This document shows, piece by piece, positions 60,601 through 64,000 of a stretch of 64,000 nt of DNA. The notes below the pieces were generated by a model. The model saw nothing but the letters and a program-made list of their open reading frames with translations, searched no databases and was not told where the DNA came from. Made by a program: the position numbers and the translations under genes. The stretch is from Rotaria sordida (lineage: Eukaryota; Rotifera; Eurotatoria; Philodinida; Philodinidae): contig CAJNOL010000362.1 of NCBI GenBank assembly GCA_905250125.1, forward strand, positions 3,349-67,348. The letters run 5' to 3'. Each line of letters begins with the position of its first letter. Positions within the stretch are counted from its first letter, which is position 1.

Positions 60601-62627
60601 TTGTTCAATTGATATGAGAAGATTTTCTTTATGATAAATATCTTGTAATAGATGAATATATTTTTGTGAATTAGAATTTAAATGAATAATAAAATGCCAT
60701 AATTGTTCATATGTATCTTTTGTATCCTAAAAATAATTAATATTCAAATAGTTAATCAACGAAAAAATAACAATAATAATAATAATTTTTGTATGTAATA
60801 TAACAAAAATCAACAATTTTTTCTCTGATGACAAACTATTATTTTAGAAAACAAAAACAAAATAATTTTTTTTTATTGCTAAGTCAGGATTCTGTTTTTT
60901 CTACATGTCTCATATATTTAATTACATATGTGAGTCTAATAGTCAGATGATTATATATCAAATTTAGGTCACAATTGCGTTTTTACTGGGATTATTATTG
61001 ACGTAACAAATAACATATCGAAAAGATTGAAAATAAAATATAGAAGCTTTAGGTTTTTTTTTTATATTTAAGTGTCTGATCGAGACTATACTCATACGAT
61101 AGGTTATGGTATCAAAGCATAAGATGGTTCGATTGTTTGAACCTTTGGTTCTTGAGATATCAAATTTTTACTGAGTTCTTCAACAAAACTCTGTGATCTC
61201 TTTCCGATTACATGGAAAATCAATTTTTAAATTGTCGACTTCAAATTTTGTTATCCAATGAACTAATCTCATTGAGAACAAAGTTTGAAGTCGAAATTCG
61301 AAAGTTGATTTTCAACATGATCTGAGGGTAGAGCCTGTTGGATCCGGACCCAGACTCGATTATACTTTCAATGAAATCTTCTAATCAGAATAGGATAGTC
61401 GCTCCGACGACACAAGATAATTTTTTCTGGTTTTTTTTCTCATATTCATTGACTATACAGCCCATCGGGTCTAAAGAAAAACCCAGTAAACTTTCGATAT
61501 CATGGGAACAAAGGCTCGGAAAATTAAAACATTCTAAACTTTGCTATCACTCATCAAATGAGCATTGTCTTAGTGGAAAAACGATTTAATATCTAGAGAG
61601 ATACTCTTATCGAATATTGAATGAAAACAAAATACTTGGCTTTTACTATTATCTTGTATTCAGGATTGTTGGGAGATCAAAAAGCTATGAATCAAAATTT
61701 GGAATGCAGATGTTTGATGTTTAAATACACACATTGGCACTTTTGATTAAAATATGTTTTGCTTCATCATTATTTTATGTAAAAATTGTTAGTGTCATCA
61801 AGGTTTTTTTCTACTTCTTCAACTTCAATTATACTCATATTCAAACCTTCGTACTCATCATTAACGATTGAGTCTAATTCAGTTTAACACATGAGAGTCA
61901 TCGTCTAACAAAACTCAGTTTGTATTAATGAAATTGTTTATTCAAATGGCTTTTTTTAGTAGCTTACAGTCTGTTGAATTTTCTTTGAAGAAAGGCTTTA
62001 CATTCAAGAGAACATGTACTATTAATAATCTCAAAAATTCTGTATTATTACATTAGCATAATGAAGATGTATTAATAATTGGAAAGAGTTAATTTCAAAG
62101 TTCTAAGAAAAACTCGAAATTAATAAAATATAACAACTCAGAAGAAAAATTTAGAATTTTTCTTGTCAGTTCGAAGGGTCTGACAAATCTGCTTGTGTAA
62201 AAGCAAATTTTTGATGATAATAAAAAAAAGAAAATTTTAGAAATTTTTGTCTTATGACATCTAATGCGAGCACAACTGATCAGTCGCTTTTTTAAACGTA
62301 CAACTATTTTCATTCATACAACAGATATATATCAACATTTTAATATGAAAAATCTTCAAAACTCGATATACTCTATAATCTGAGTAGATTAAAAATGAAC
62401 ATACCTGTTTAAAACCATGTAATAAAATTGAGAATATAGCTGATCGAATTCGTTGTATTGCACCATATTGTATTATTAATGAATTACCTGGACATTTAAT
62501 TACTAATTCAATAATTGATTTTAAATTTGATAAAAGACTATTAATGGACGGAGATCTAAATAATTCGATGAAGATAATTTTGTTTATATTATTGATTAAA
62601 ATAATCATTAGCTTACGAATTATTCAT
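54695..62627 (-). CDS. RUBCN: Rubicon (RUN + Rubicon-homology autophagy regulator), many exons
   Basis: Exon 1 is only 11 bases (62627-62617), joined by GTAAGC to exon 2 at 62555-62405. Exons 3 (60726-60510) and 4 (58760-58654) then follow in phase, and further exons continue to 54695. The RUN domain reads SINSLLSNLKSIIELVIK, QYGAIQRIRSAIFSILLHG and, in exon 4, CIRTIESNNLSLLANIDPKL, just as in Rubicon. A Ser-rich middle follows, then ENAHFYFSEAIISAIEYIK. The Rubicon-homology zinc domain has RGTSQWAPPREQLIFHIHQS, LCAGCGRDVEKGY, RYCEYTGKYFC, KWDFS, LRDHVLRCSLCFAKGFICEI, IIFPFNL and CFHIQCY...CPKC. Rubicon binds Beclin-1/VPS34 and Rab7 and restrains autophagosome and endosome maturation; the RUN domain separates it from Pacer and PLEKHM proteins. 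The terminal exon is uncertain: a GTTAGT donor near 54720 could splice to an exon ending at 53972. Confidence 0.88.
55900..56110. repeat. GC-richer foldback segment in a Rubicon intron
   Basis: Contains GAGTTGCGGACTCTTCC and GGATCCGAGTTCAC...GTGGATCCGCAGCTCTC, partly self-complementary, within an intron of about 480 bases. It resembles the composition of the 44.1-kb and 61.3-kb repeats, but homology is not proved. Confidence 0.35.
60064..60390 (+). CDS. Small secreted peptide precursor, possibly amidated, nested in a Rubicon intron
   Basis: A 108-residue frame lies antisense in the 1.75-kb Rubicon intron 3. Residues 18-41 (VVLFLLFFIFICYTLISITN) form a signal-peptide-like hydrophobic core after a basic residue, with a plausible cleavage after TNA. 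The remainder has dibasic or tribasic cleavage sites (KHDLLERHHR, IPDRRHH) and ends in FRPYIGRRR followed by the stop. A C-terminal Gly before basic residues is the classic amidation signal, so a product such as HHFTKNFRPYI-amide is possible. The RPYI core recalls neurotensin (RRPYIL), but this may be chance. An AATAAA follows at about 60465. No introns. It could also be a secreted peptide of another kind, or a spurious frame in AT-rich DNA. Confidence 0.5.
   Translation: MFFFLIKTTNNSTSTNRVVLFLLFFIFICYTLISITNASLLFNNKYHKTQKSMILNDNTIKNNKHDLLERHHRATGFFIYRKGEYLFFIPDRRHHFTKNFRPYIGRRR
61070..61620 (+). repeat. Dispersed repeat, copy B
   Basis: Same family as 54.36-54.69 kb, with parts matching the reverse complement of 44.2-44.4 kb. 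It accounts for much of the 1.7-kb Rubicon intron 2. A 83-codon frame at 61338-61589 lies inside it and has no motif. Confidence 0.55.
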
Positions 62628-62861
62628 TGGTATATTAGAAAAACAAAAAAACAATAAATAATTTTTGATTGTACTATTTATCTATTTTTATTTATTTAGA
62701 AAAAAATTTAATCTGAAAAAAAAAAAGAAATATTTTCTTTTGTTTGTTTTCACAACTAACATTTTTCTTTTTTCTAGTAAATTTTAAAAGAATTACATTC
62801 ACAAAAAAAAAAGAATCATATATCTAATTAGAAGAAATATTGTTAATATTTATCATCAAAA

Positions 62862-63967
62862 TTATTCAACTACATCTTCATGTTCATTTTTCGATTGTTT
62901 CTTAGTTACAACAACACCTTTTTTTAAAATAATATTTGCATATATTGCACTTTCACCTGTACCTAAAAACAAAAAAAAAAGAATTATTAAAACTATATAT
63001 TGTAAATTTATATGTTAAACGACTGAAAGTTTGATGCCAAACAGTTTATATATATCCTAAATTCATTATATCTCTTTAGAACAAAGCAAAGTACTTGAAA
63101 AAATATAAGTCTCACTTGTATTCTAGATGATACTTAGAATGTATTTATATCCTTTCAAATAATTATTCTTGTTTTTACGTATTGAACACATTTGCACTCA
63201 TATAGCTCTAGTAATTTCCTCCTTATTATTGTTATAATTGCAATAAAACCACTTGAATCAATAGAAATAATTCTTTTTTTAGTATTTAATAATTATAACA
63301 AAAAATAAACAAATCTTTGTTATTCTACGTTATTTATAATAGTATTCAGATGAAAATCAGAAAATTCTAAGTATTTCAAACTTTCAATTAATCTCATTAG
63401 ACAGCATCTAACACACATTATGTGTAAGAATAATGGATAAAGTCGAAAAATGTCTGTTGAAAATAACAAAAAAAAAAATTTGCAAATGTTTTCATCTCAT
63501 TTTACATAACATTTCAACATTTCAGTGAATTTTCTTAAAAAATAATATGTTAAATTATGTTGAATTATATTTGGTAAATACATACGAACAACAGCAAAAC
63601 ATTTTTTAGCTCTTTCATAAAATTTAAAACGTTCAACCATTTCAAATTGCACATTATTTCCAACAATTTCTTTATATTCATTCCATATAGGCACATCTAA
63701 ACCTTTCTTTTTATCATCATCAACACGATCCATTAATGCAACTGGTTCAGCAACATATTGATCTAATGGAAATAATTTTAAAATCTGTCGAAGTAACTTT
63801 GGTATTGGTAAACCATCACATAAGATAAGACGAGCGCCATTAGCTCGCGCTATTGATTCAGATGGAAAATTTGAATCCGCTAAAACAATTTCATCTCCAT
63901 GACCCATTGATGCTAATGCATAGAGTAATTCAGGTGAAATTAAATGAGGAATTCCTTTTAATGGCAT
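62862..63967 (-). CDS. FUOM: Fucose mutarotase (RbsD/FucU family), 2 exons
   Basis: Exon 1 (63967-63586) and exon 2 (62962-62862) join across a 0.62-kb GTATGT...TTTTTAG intron to 160 residues, the family's usual length. The enzyme interconverts alpha and beta anomers of L-fucose, feeding the fucose salvage pathway to GDP-fucose in the cytosol. The N-terminal block LASMGHGDEIVLADSNFPSES carries the catalytic His23 and Asp31. The C-terminal block, across the splice, reads CFAVVRTGESAIYANIILKKGVV, the FucU signature (xTGExxxYxNxxLKKG). A Lys/Glu-rich tail follows. The ATG at 63967 is the family start (MPLKGIPHLISPELL). The window ends 33 bases upstream of it, so its promoter is outside. Rubicon starts only 235 bases downstream of its stop, on the same strand. 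Confidence 0.93.
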
Positions 63968-64000
63968 TATAAATTTTTTTTTTTAGTTTTTTTATTTAAA

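Overview
The window looks like the left end of an animal chromosome, most likely from a bdelloid rotifer. It opens with about 190 bases of CCCACA-type repeat, the C-rich strand of a TGTGGG telomere. TGTGGG is the telomere repeat known from bdelloids, and the strand orientation is right for a left chromosome end. The DNA is strongly AT-rich and genes have many short GT-AG introns (about 50-80 bases). The genes (Distal-less, NOP58, KLHL10, Rubicon, a two-pore K+ channel, fucose mutarotase) are animal genes. The genus is not resolved.

Subtelomere (1-17.5 kb). Whole genes alternate with gene debris. The whole genes are a DEDDh exonuclease (2.1-2.9 kb), a TMEM272-like membrane protein (5.5-6.4 kb) and an intronless cytochrome P450 (7.8-9.3 kb). 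The debris is an unknown C-terminal fragment fused to telomere-like repeats (1.4-1.56 kb), a piggyBac C-terminus (6.9-7.2 kb), a Cys-rich exon (11.6 and 12.4 kb) and a Tc1 transposase (13 kb). Short foldback pairs of telomere-like repeat recur from 0.4 to 11.2 kb and I see none further in. A nearly whole piggyBac (14,702-17,476) keeps its TTAA flanks and inverted repeats, but its transposase has an in-frame stop and an assembly gap.

Transition (17.7-24.9 kb). A palindromic TA-flanked element is followed by a coiled-coil/cyclophilin gene. A 157-bp hAT-like element with a perfect 8-bp target duplication interrupts one of its exons. About 4.6 kb of mostly noncoding DNA follows.

Inner region (24.9-64 kb). 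Except for one small nested gene, all genes lie on the minus strand: KLHL10-like, an unrecognised disordered protein, Distal-less (Dlx), NOP58 with a box C/D snoRNA in an intron, a two-pore K+ channel, Rubicon (about 8 kb) and fucose mutarotase (FUOM). A small plus-strand gene for a secreted, possibly amidated peptide sits inside a Rubicon intron. Palindromic MITE-like elements and other dispersed repeats fill the longer introns and spacers; the 1.7-kb NOP58 intron holds at least three. There is no operon-like linkage. The internal-region genes have conserved housekeeping or developmental roles: snoRNP assembly, appendage/neural patterning, membrane potential, autophagy control and fucose metabolism.
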